NCBI RefSeq assembly: GCF_018143015.1
Contig: NC_054757.1
Location: 6,678,501-6,742,500 of the forward strand
Length of the DNA: 64,000 nt
Direction: 5' to 3'
Source of the DNA: Lytechinus variegatus
Taxonomy: Eukaryota; Echinodermata; Echinoidea; Temnopleuroida; Toxopneustidae
The notes beneath the pieces were generated by a model. It searched no databases. It was not told the origin of the DNA and was given only the letters and a program-made list of their open reading frames with translations. Every line of letters begins with the position of its first letter. The stretch's first letter is position 1. A program made the translations under genes and the position numbers. Below, one piece after another: positions 23,901 through 33,400 of this stretch.

Positions 23901-26900
23901 AGCATTTGAATATTGCAATCACTAATGCCATGGAGATCCTAAGATTGGCAATGCGACAAGGATGTGTGATGTCACAAGTGAACAACTTTCCCGGTGATGT
24001 ACTATAAAATACCCCCAAATGTCTCTTTTTGCTTTTTCTTATGGTGATACAAGCTCTTTATCCATGATGTATTCTTTAAAAATCTGTATTACATGCCCTC
24101 CTATAGAAAGAACACATGATCTACTGATAGACATGATAAAAAAAGGTAGTTTAAGTGAAATATATTAGAAAGTAATTGGGAGAGTTGTTCACAAGTGACA
24201 TCACGCATCTCTGTCACATTGCCAATGTGAGAATCTCCATAGCATCAGTGATTGCAATTATCAAATGCTCATGACTTTCTCATTATTTGTCCGATTTTTC
24301 TCAAACTTTCTGTGATCTTCACACAAGCTATCTTGTTCCAAAGGTTTCATTCTCCTTTATAAACAATGTTTTGGGGTTAATTTCAAATTTCTTGTAGTTT
24401 TCAATATTCTGATCTTTCTGAGTGGATTCATGAATCGAACATACCCATTTGCTTGATTGATATCAAATGCCAGGACGTCTAACCCACTCATCGCTCTCCC
24501 AAAGGCATTATAATGAGGAGCTGTGGCTGCTGAAAATCGGCAGGATGTGGCAAAGAACATCACTACCACACAAACACTCTCTGAATGCTTGCTTGAGTTG
24601 TTTGTCGAGTTTGAACTTGCTTCGATGGACGAGTTCACGATTGCACTCACATTGGGTCGCCGTGATATGAGATGCACAAGTTCAGAGCTGTTGACCATGA
24701 TGACACCACGACTGCCATTCTGGATGTCGTTGTAGTTGCTGCCACACTTGAATTTAGGAGATGGTGTTGGATCTGGCTGAGGCTGCTCTTCTGCGGATCC
24801 ATTCAGCCCTTTTAATAATTCACTCAATTCAAACAGTTGGAATGGTGAAGAAGGCCAGGCTGGATGGTCAATATCAGCAGAGTCATCCTGGGATGCGGCC
24901 CAACGAGTCCTTTGCGAGATTTGATGGAAAAATTGGGCAAAATGGTTTGGACATGTGCCTTGGTCACCTCTCTGCAATGGGTTTTGTATTGGTGGTTCAT
25001 TTACACTGCCTGGAATCAAAACAAACATGAAATAATAGACTGATTTAATTTTATATTGGGGATATATCAGTTAATCAATTCCATGACAATTTTTAAGAAC
25101 TCTATAAACAAGGCATAAAGTTTAAAACTGCATACATCTAATGTTTCAGTAAAATGGCAAATCCATATGAAGGAGAATACAAAGAAGGCAAACAAGAGAA
25201 AGAAGGAAGGAAGGAAGGAAGAAATGGTGCAGCAACGCTATGCATGCTTCGTCTGTAATGATGACTGTAGAACAAGCAGTGTAGCAACCATGCTGAACCA
25301 GTTCAAATGGACAAATTTACAAGAGCGTAGGGCACAGGCCGAGGTGGTGATTATCTACCGCATTACCAGCTCACTCATTGACATCCCACCTACAGTGTAC
25401 CTTCCTCACTCCATCCACATCCTTCCATAGACCAGCTATGCGTGGGTTTCTGTGAATCTGAGTGAGATTACATACATTGTGTACAATGTATATGGGGATA
25501 GGCTGTGATAGTTGCGTGAGACAGAGATTTGAGGGGATGAACAAGAGTCCAAAATGCTCGAGTCTCACGCATAATGCGCGAGACTTGGTAGCTCTGATAG
25601 AGGTCATTCTCAGAAGATCCCTTTGCCAGAACACTTGTCTACCAGAGGAGCTTCTTCCCAGATTCAATAAGACTTTGGAACTCTCCCACAAAGCACAGTT
25701 AATTGTACCTCTCTACACATCTTTAAGCAAGAGGTACAAAGACTCAGCTCGGTTAATAACAGTGGTCGTTTTTACTTGCATGGTGTACGCAATATTTTTA
25801 TCATATGATGTAGGCCTACATACACTTGCACACTGCACCTCACCAGTACAATACACCAGACGGTGGTCTGTACTGTTTCCAGAAGGAGAAGACAAAAAGA
25901 AATATATTTTTAAAGGAAGAAAAATACAAATGAAAGAAGAAAGTGAAAGATAATAACAAGGAAGGAAAATAAAAGAAAAAATTCTATCAAGAGTAAGAAG
26001 ATTTGAAATAAATAATAATTAGAATTTAGCATAATTTATTTAATTTTAGGACTTGAATAAAAAAAGAATTCTGTCATTTGACATTTGTGCATCTTTGCTA
26101 ATTGCTACATGTACCCTATAAATCTCCACAAAAACTTTGGTCCGCGAAGTTAGGTCACACTTTTCAGAACGGTTTTCCAGCACAGTGCGCATTTGCCGAT
26201 TGGATTAGAAATTTGAGATCGCGATACCAGCGAAACCCACTCATTCAATGAACAAGGTTATGATATAACCTTGTTCTCAGTTACATCTCCATGTGTGGTA
26301 AAATAAGGGTGGCAATGTTTGGCTTATTTTCTCCTTTTCTATGGGACAAATGCTTGATTTTCTTACACTGTCAGTTTTCATTACAGCTATTTATCATATA
26401 ACGGGGCTCTTATGTAAATTTGATTTTTTAAATTATTTTTTTTCTTAATTAAAAATAGAGATTGAAAAATTAAAATTTTCTTGCCATATTACTTTCCACC
26501 AATAGAGGGTGTACACAAAAATATGCCCAAAATTCAAGTTTTTGAGTGCTCTGGTGAATACAAAAATTATTCCCAAGTTACTAATGAAAAATGAATTGCA
26601 ACTGTATGGAAGTTAGTAATTTTGGTAACAAAAGTGATATTTTTTTAAAGTGTGTGCTCAATACAGCATTGGCATACCATAGTCCTACCTTAGACCAAAA
26701 GCTTCGGTCTCTGTTTCGTTGGTTGTTCAGATGAACTCCGTTGGCTTCACTCACCAAATACAGAGACCGAAGTTCTAGCGCGATCTGTACAGGGGACTCA
26801 ATGGCCATATGTTTATGTACTTAAGATCGGATAAAACGGGGAAGTGAATTTGCGCGACAGCCGAGGTAAGTCACTGTTTTTGTTCCTTTCAACTTCATTT

Positions 26901-28494
26901 TTCGCCGTTTTTTGGCAATTAATGCCAAGAGTCAATATAAATTTGCATTTTGGTTGCGTTAATTTTCAAAATTTTTATTCATTAAAGACAAAAATTGAAG
27001 AGCCCCGACGGGGGGATTTTGCATTGCAAGTCCCCTAATGGTGGCTGCACGATAGCGAGCCATCTGTGTACGAGGAGATATTATTAAAAAAATGTTAAAA
27101 AACTCCTCGAAACAGACGGCTGCCAGCTGTCTAGCAGTGAACAAGTGGCGAAACCCCTTTACTATTTTACATTTTCGTCAATGATTTCATAGTTTACGAT
27201 CTTGCAGTTAATGTGGCAATTACTTCATGAATTGGTTTTGTATAAATTGTGATTATTTTGTGAAAAAATTGAAGCCTGATGAATATTTTTGAAAAGTCCG
27301 CGAAGTAGACCTAGTATAGTGATTGTATTACCGACCGGCCTTGTATTATCGAACGCGCGCATCAGATGCATCAGAAAATAATCAAATACGCTCAAACCTT
27401 TGCAACTTCCTTCCAACAGTAGAGGCGCACGGCCAATATTGGAGACCGTCTCCCATGAGAGAGATTATCTCCAATATCAGAGACTTTCATAAAGAATTTT
27501 GGTATCCAATTTCAGAGACAGTCTCCAGTTTTGGAGACCAATTTTCTTTGTTTACATTTGCTTAAAAAGGATTACCTTGGCGGCAAATGAAAATGTGATA
27601 AGCAGATTCCTCATGAAATATTACCCCTTTTCACTGTCTACTTTAAAAATTCACCGTCTACTTTTGTTTTTATAAGGATTTTTGTTGTCATCCACACACA
27701 AAACAAATGGGCTTCTGACCTCGGTGGGACAAAAGTTTGGGTGGAAAAAATCATACTTTTGTTGGTGTTGTTTCTTTTGTTCTTTTGCAAAGCAAGTCTC
27801 CAATATGGGAGATTGTCTCCCTTATTTTTAATATTGGAGAGAGTCTCCCATATTGGCCGTGCGCCTCTACTGTCCAAAGGGAACTTAAATAGAAAAATGA
27901 TGAAAAATTATCAACAACACAATTTTGAAGTCTTTATATACTCAAAACAATAAAAATGGTCAAAATAGCTCATCAGTGACTTTGTTGTTTTCCCAACTTT
28001 TCCCATAGAAAACACACGTTCGGTAATACGATACCTTTTCAAGTGACCAAAATATTTCACTTTCGAAGAGGGGCCAGGGGTCAGATTGGAAGCTGATGTC
28101 GTAAAAAGGAAAAACAATTTCGGCAAAATTTCTGCATATTTATATTTTGTAGGTATTTGTGTATTTATGGTGAAAGTTTGGTGAATTTTATTGGAATAAT
28201 GTGTTTGATATGATCAAATTCATGAAAAGTGTTCGGTAATACGATCCACCATACACCCCGGCATCATCCTACAACACAATTCCTAATGATATGGGACCAC
28301 ATCATTTATCTTGGTTCATAATTCAACTGCATTTTTATTAATAATCCATGTTATCCGAAAATGAATTCCAGAAAATATTACGACTTACCTTCTACACTAC
28401 TCCATGAACTAACAAGAAATATGATTTTCACAGCAAAAATAAACATTTTCTTTGGTAACATAGTTCGTTTCATCCGGCCAAAAACAGTGCCCAT
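17946..28494 (-). CDS. TXNDC15: thioredoxin domain-containing protein 15-like, complete
   Basis: Four minus-strand exons: 28494-28389, 25009-24445, 21432-21302, 18235-17946. All have GT/AG borders and matching phases, giving 363 residues, close to vertebrate TXNDC15. The ATG at 28494 follows an in-frame TAA upstream. Residues 1-36 form a basic N-region and hydrophobic signal sequence. An acidic, proline-rich linker with many N-glycosylation sequons (N-S-S, N-S-T) follows. The thioredoxin fold spans about 180-267, with V-M-F-F-A-T-S, then Cys192-Arg-Phe-Ser195 in place of CXXC, and the cis-proline motif V-A-V-P235. A membrane helix (about 295-315) and a cytosolic acidic tail complete it. In vertebrates this protein is linked to ciliogenesis and Meckel syndrome. 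With only one cysteine in the active-site motif it is unlikely to be a classical dithiol oxidoreductase. The gene is head-to-head with the ELOVL6-like gene, and its introns carry SINEs and MITEs. Confidence 0.93.
19236..19506 (-). mobile_element. tRNA-derived SINE (minus), copy 1
   Basis: On the minus strand it starts GTGGAGCGTTGTGGCCCAGT with an A box (TGGCCCAGTGG) and a B box (GGTTCGAATCCC). A conserved body follows (CTTCAGCAAGAAA, CTGCACTCAACCCAGGTGA) and the element ends in TA/ATT repeats. It lies in the last intron of TXNDC15. An (AT)n tract abuts its head at 19507-19527. Confidence 0.85.
20452..20611. mobile_element. 160-bp MITE (GGGGAG...TTTCAT ends)
   Basis: The left end GGGGAGTGTTTCATCAAC and the right end TTTCATGAACGCTCCCC are inverted. 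Inner GTCGGA/TCCGAC and GTTACTACTGTAAC also mirror. Relatives are at 62661-62800 and 63297-63455. It lies in a TXNDC15 intron. Confidence 0.75.
21680..21971 (-). mobile_element. tRNA-derived SINE (minus), copy 2
   Basis: Same family as 19236-19506: a tRNA-like head at the right end and the same CTGCACTCAACCCAGGTGA body. An ATCATC/AATAATGAT tail lies on the left. The B box is decayed (GGTTCAAATCC on the minus strand). It is intronic in TXNDC15. Confidence 0.8.
22630..22925. mobile_element. MITE with 25-bp perfect inverted ends
   Basis: Begins TTTAATCGGGTCAAGATCAC and ends with the exact reverse complement (AAAAGTGTGATCTTGACCCG, ATTAAA). There is no coding content, and the ORFs inside are chance. 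It lies in a TXNDC15 intron. Confidence 0.8.
23326..23690. mobile_element. foldback element with about 100-bp arms
   Basis: The left arm (TGATGTGGTTTACGGTACAC, ending near GAGTATTCTTTCT at 23436) is mirrored by 23597-23690. The centre carries CTGAAGA, a 7-bp stem and GAAACGTC (see the ribozyme candidate at 23419). It is intronic in TXNDC15. Confidence 0.75.
23419..23486 (+). ncRNA. hammerhead-ribozyme-like motif (candidate)
   Basis: In order it shows CTGAAGA (23438-23444), CGGACAG pairing with CTGTCCG (23445-23451 with 23457-23463), then GAAAC and GTC (23463-23470). Flanks can form an outer stem: CTC with GAG next to the core, then AGTAGAG with CTCTACT. This is the type I hammerhead order (CUGANGA, stem II, GAAA, minimal stem III, GUC). 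Against it, the base after GA is C, and the 7-bp stem would absorb the G of GAAA. It could be a decayed ribozyme, like those of Penelope-like elements, or coincidence. Confidence 0.3.
23791..24360. mobile_element. long-arm foldback element (second subfamily)
   Basis: The left end TAAAGGGGAATGAAACCTTTGG is complemented by CCAAAGGTTTCATTCTCCTTTA at the right. Arms include AAAATCAGACAAATAATG, ATGCCATGGAGATC and GTGATGTCAC against GTGACATCAC. It sits just downstream of the donor of the large TXNDC15 exon. Confidence 0.7.
25030..27416. other. TXNDC15 first intron, no coding exon seen
   Basis: Contains a GAAGGAAG purine tract (about 25160-25220) and a perfect palindrome GAACAAGGTTAT-GAT-ATAACCTTGTTC (26250-26276). 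A small inverted repeat (GCTTCGGTCTCTGT with ACAGAGACCGAAG) lies at about 26700-26777. ORFs here show no recognisable domain. Confidence 0.6.
27417..27872. mobile_element. MITE with TCCAA target duplication
   Basis: The ends CAGTAGAGGCGCACGGCCAA and TTGGCCGTGCGCCTCTACTG are perfect inverts, flanked on both sides by TCCAA. Inside, GGAGAC/GTCTCC motifs recur on both strands. It is intronic in TXNDC15. Confidence 0.8.
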
Positions 28495-29648
28495 TGATGT
28501 CAACAAACTTTATTTCGCAAATCCTGATCCTGCAGAAGTAATTTCGCTCTCTGTATCTGCGCTACCCAGTTTAGAGATAAGCGAAATATCATAATTAGGT
28601 CAACAAACTTTTTCAAATACAGCACGTGTGTGATCGCCGTTGGGCAATGATAGCTCCATGATATATTTTTCGCCAGTGAAAGATTATATAGTCAAGATTG
28701 TTTTCTGTTGCTCACAAGTGTTGATTTTTGTACTTATTTGGTGGAAGTGTGAAGTCACTGACATTTCATGTTCCCTACGAAGCAACATTATGTCGAAATT
28801 CACCCCTAGATCTAAATGCTTTCCATTATTGTCTCTAATTATCGCCCCATCGCAGTCAGAGATGATAGAATTCACGTGTTCGACTTCACCGGGTCAGCTC
28901 CTCCCATTTCAGCATCGCACCACCTGATGCCATCAACCAATCAGAATGGAGATTTCTCCGACAGTGCTCCGTACATTTACCAAACGGAAGTTTTTTGTTT
29001 TGTCTAATCTTTCCTAAAATTATATATATATTCCATATTATACCAACAAAATACTATTAGATGCATGATAGAATAATCGGAAAATTATTTTCATGTGCAT
29101 ATAAACTCTAAATATACATTTTTGAAACAAAATTAACAGAAAAATTATTACAATAGGAACTTCCAAAGGGAGTAATAATCAAAGAATAACCAGCGTCTTT
29201 CTATCGTGTTTCTTGGTGAGATATTACCGGGAATATTCATAAGCTACTCAAGTGTGGAGGAGGCAGCGGCGGAGCTGAGGGTTTGGCTTTGATCTTGTTT
29301 CTGTTGCTATAGTATATCACGCCCGGTCAAGGTTTCGAAGAGGGAGTGTCCAGGGGTTTATGAATTCTAGAAAATATCCTCATCTCAGCTCATATCAACA
29401 TCTGTAGTAGGAATCATCTATCCCGGAACACCAGTTTTTAATGTGACCTCTGACAGCAGACGAAAACTTTCAGAATCCCTGCAATTTATTTCAAGACGGG
29501 GCACCAGTCGACTGCTGCTAAGACTGCTCGTAAAGAATCAGTGTTGGAACTTCAGTGCAGTGTGATTCTGTCCAGGCTTTGCGAGAAGTGCATCTCGATC
29601 TAGATTCTTTGCGAAACTGTTTTGATCAAGGATTCAGTCATTGGAACC
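28495..29648. promoter_or_regulatory. shared 5' region of TXNDC15 (minus) and ELOVL6-like (plus)
   Basis: The 1,154 bp separating the two start codons hold both 5' UTRs and presumably both promoters. A CCAAT box in an AACCAATCAG context lies at 28937-28941. A GC-richer part, with GGCAGCGGCGGAG, occurs near 29260-29280. No TATA box could be assigned. Coordinate control of the genes is only an inference from the arrangement. Confidence 0.5.
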
Positions 29649-30488
29649 ATGTCATCTCTGGGGATAGAGCCGGTGGATGCTTCTACCCGGCTGAATGCGA
29701 ACCACACCACCGTTTTCGCGTTCGAGAAGAGTTTCAACTACAAGGATCAAATAACCTGGTTTGAAAACAACTGGACCTTGTCTTTCACGTCTTGTGCAGT
29801 GTACATCGTGGTTATCTTTGGCCTTCAGGCATGGATGCAGAACCGACCCAGGTACAACCTCCAGTATGCTCTAACTGCCTGGTCCTTCATGTTGGCCATC
29901 TTCAGTTGGATCTGCGCTGTTCGTCTTGTCACCGACTGCTTCTTCTTCGTCAGGACATACGGGTGGAAGGCCTCTATGTGTGATCCTGTCTTCTACAAAG
30001 GCGTAAGCGGATTCTGGTGCTGGCTGTTTGTCCTGAGCAAGCTTCCGGAACTTGGAGACACCGTGTTCATTGTGCTCCGCAAGCAACGGCTCATCTTCCT
30101 CCACTGGTATCACCACATCACTGTCCTCCTTTACTCCTGGTACAGCTACGCTCACTACATTGCTCCTGGTCGCTACTTTATCCTCATCAATTCCTGTGTC
30201 CACGCCATCATGTACAGCTACTACACCGTTCGTGCAGCCAAGCTTATGCGTATTCCAAGTTGGGTTAACATCTCCATCACGACCATCCAGATTCTACAAA
30301 TGGTTGTCGGTTGCTATGTCAACATATATGCTTACAGGATGATCAAGAAGGGGGAGTCGTGTTCCACCACCCATGATAATATAAAATATGCCTCCCTAAT
30401 GTACCTCAGTTATTTCATGCTCTTCGCACATTTCTTCTACAATACCTATATCAATAAGACATTATCAAAGAAATCTCATAAAGAATGA
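29649..30488 (+). CDS. ELOVL6: ELOVL6-like very-long-chain fatty acid elongase, intronless
   Basis: A single uninterrupted reading frame of 279 residues. The ATG at 29649 (AACCATGTC) is the first in frame; the frame opens further upstream but with no earlier ATG. ELOVL landmarks: K131-L-P-E-L-G-D-T, histidine box H152-W-Y-H155-H156, N181 with H185 and M-Y following, and T-T-I-Q-I-L-Q at 211-217, across about seven membrane helices. HWYHH is the ELOVL3/6 signature; sequence and length fit ELOVL6. It carries a roughly 20-residue N-terminal extension and a basic tail (K-K-S-H-K-E). The enzyme catalyses the condensation of malonyl-CoA with C12-C16 acyl-CoA in the ER. Lack of introns contrasts with the three-exon paralogue at 46151-51010 and could reflect retroposition or intron loss. 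No poly-A tract or target duplication is evident. Confidence 0.95.
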   Translation: MSSLGIEPVDASTRLNANHTTVFAFEKSFNYKDQITWFENNWTLSFTSCAVYIVVIFGLQAWMQNRPRYNLQYALTAWSFMLAIFSWICAVRLVTDCFFFVRTYGWKASMCDPVFYKGVSGFWCWLFVLSKLPELGDTVFIVLRKQRLIFLHWYHHITVLLYSWYSYAHYIAPGRYFILINSCVHAIMYSYYTVRAAKLMRIPSWVNISITTIQILQMVVGCYVNIYAYRMIKKGESCSTTHDNIKYASLMYLSYFMLFAHFFYNTYINKTLSKKSHKE

Positions 30489-33400
30489 TGTATGTTTTGG
30501 CAGGTAGTTGATACAATAGATAAGAATTTATATTTACACTCATGAATATATTTGTATGTCTTGCTACGTGCACAACAAATTGTGTGAAGGTCAACAAGAG
30601 GCCGGAAAACCTACATCAGTACAAGTGGCAGCCTTGCAAGTAATTCAATTCAAGCCCTATTTTCATGAAGTGCAGATGAGTCTGTACAAAAAATTGGAAA
30701 TATCTTTAAACAGAAATTAAGACTGTGGATAGGCTACAAAACAGTACGAGGTGGTAGCCGATAAAGTGATCACTAGAACGATATCATGTACAGTCACTAT
30801 ATTGAGTGTGTATTGACATATTATGTAGAATGATGCAGTGGAGATGTAACTGGTGGAGGAAATATTAAAAACCGATTGATAGTGTTATATTATCATATTT
30901 TACCCCATCCTTCATTATGTTCAAAAGTGGGTTGTGTGGCATAGTCCAATAGACTGTTGGTCTGGATAAGGTCACCAGGCATTTCCCTGTTAGGATTGTA
31001 GTCTGCCTTTAACAGGTGCATTATAGCAAATTGTAACACCATCTTGAGCAGATCAAGTCGCAATCAGACAATCTGGTGGTATGATATTTGACAGGTCTTA
31101 TTTTGCAGACATGGTTGTCTGCAGGTTCATAGTTGTCTAACTGCTTAGTAAACTACAATGGCCTTGCCACAGTGACCGATATGTATCAGGGTTCATCTCT
31201 GCAACCGTAGTCAAATAGAAGCTTTAGCAATATTGAATTCCAGAGAGTGCAATAGTACAAAATATATCATGAGGTCAAGTTTTCTTATTTCTTTGGTAAT
31301 TATAATATTACTATTATTATTTCTATGGTATATTCCATATATGACAAAATGATATGTTTTGATTATTGCACAAGCTTAGGCAGTCAATACTTGTTATATG
31401 ATATCACAAAGGTGTAGTGACAGTGCAATAGTAAAAGCTATTGCATTATTGCAGTGCAATAGTAAAAACTATTGCACAGCTCTTATACTTTGTCCATGCC
31501 TGATGTTCTTTTGTTCAACTAATGTCAGAGTATGATCAACTCGTTCCCTAATTGAACCTGGTGCTCCCTATGAAAAGCATATGGGAATTACAATATCAGT
31601 GGTTAGTGGGTTAAATTCTGCTTTGTTTGGCAATTGTTTTTGCAATAGTATTAAGGGTATTTAAGTAAAGACTCAGTGTGTGTGGATATGAGATTATATT
31701 TCCTGTCGGGTTAGGGAATATAGGGAATTTTTACCACATTTTAAGAAAGTGAAACGGGAAATCCAAGCTATGATGTATTTAGATAAGCTGGGAATAATTT
31801 TGCTTTACAAATTTGAATAGAAAGCTCTCAACTAAGTAAAGTAGAGTCATATGTAAAAATATGCTATACAAAAAATTTTATGCATAGCAGTCTTTCAAAA
31901 ATGTGGAGCATATTCATTGTGATGCGATACCAGGAAAATCATTCCCTGATAAAATGTAATTTCAATGTGGTCAGAAAACCCTAAATAATGATGCATGAAA
32001 CTCTAGTATGATTTATATTCAAATCTATAAATTGAATTATTGGAATGTGGCAAAATCCTAATCATGTTAAAAATTGTGTAATTTCATGCATTCACATTTA
32101 AAGTAATGTTTGGAAGAATTTAAGTCAGATAAGATGAATTCATATCTTATATTTATAACTCCACTCTGTATGTGATGAAAGAAGAGCACATTTGATTGGT
32201 TTAAAGTACAGCTTTCAACATTACAATTTCTAACCCTTTGATGTTAACCATGCCCAAAAATCCTTATTTATTTTATTTCCAATATTTCTATCACCTAATC
32301 CAAGCTTCCAAATTTATTGTTTGCTTGTTTTGCACACAGGAGATATCTTGATTTACGTATCATTTTTGAAAACATTGGAATGTGACCAAACATGCTTTCT
32401 AGATGGACCAATACATTGAAGATTCTTTAGGTTCCATTATTATTTCGCTGACCCACTAAATTTCCACCTATCAACCAAAGTTTCTTCCTTGCATACACAA
32501 TGCACTGCAGATTGTACGCAGCTGACTCAAATGTTATTGTAATCTTGTTCCACCATGAGTGACTAAATTCACATTGGTATTATCTTGCATTTTTGCATTA
32601 TATGCCATGAAATTGTGTGTGCATAACTAGGCCTATAGCAAAAGAATGCTTAAGTAGGCAATCTTATAAGTTAGTCTTAAGTCATGCTGATTAGGGTTCA
32701 TAGTACTTTGCGACAAGCCCTGCAATTTAAGTCTGTTATCCATGTAGCTTCTATTTTTTGCTTTTGTCAAGGGTCAGCTAAATTCAGACACTGACAGAAC
32801 TCCTAGGACATTGGCTGTACCTTTGGTATCAAACCTACTTCAACTTTTCAAAGTGATCTCCAAGTCAGTTAAGAATCCCATACTGAGGATGCGTGATCAC
32901 TTCCAGAAACTCTAATGGAATTTGACGGAACAAGATGTCTTGTTGACATTGTACCTCATTGTCATTTGATAATTAGTCAAATGTTTGATTTGGTAATCAA
33001 ATATCTGTGTTCTCATTGGTATTGAGTGATAACAGTGTATTTTTGTTTATTTTTACCAATGATATTATACATGATATAGGACAATGCCCTGTTAATTTCC
33101 ATTGTGACAGGTATGTTAACTGGTGGTGTGTTTCAAACCGGTACTATATTCAACTACTAGTACATATTTTCATAGTGAAAATAATGCATTATGTCACATT
33201 CCATTCCAGTGGCAAATATGTAGTTTCTTTGAGGGAAACTATCAGTCCCTTTGAGCCATTCCCAACTTACTGGAATTCCCCGGTAATATTTATGAAGAGC
33301 AATTTCTGTTCACGAGGCAATATGCTTTACGCTGCCACCATTGAAAGAATTCATTATTTGTACTGGAGCATTCAAAATGTCCATGTTAACAGGTCCTCAA

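Noticed and set aside
29871..30203. 110-codon minus-strand ORF opposite ELOVL6
   Set aside because: Antisense shadow of the conserved elongase frame.
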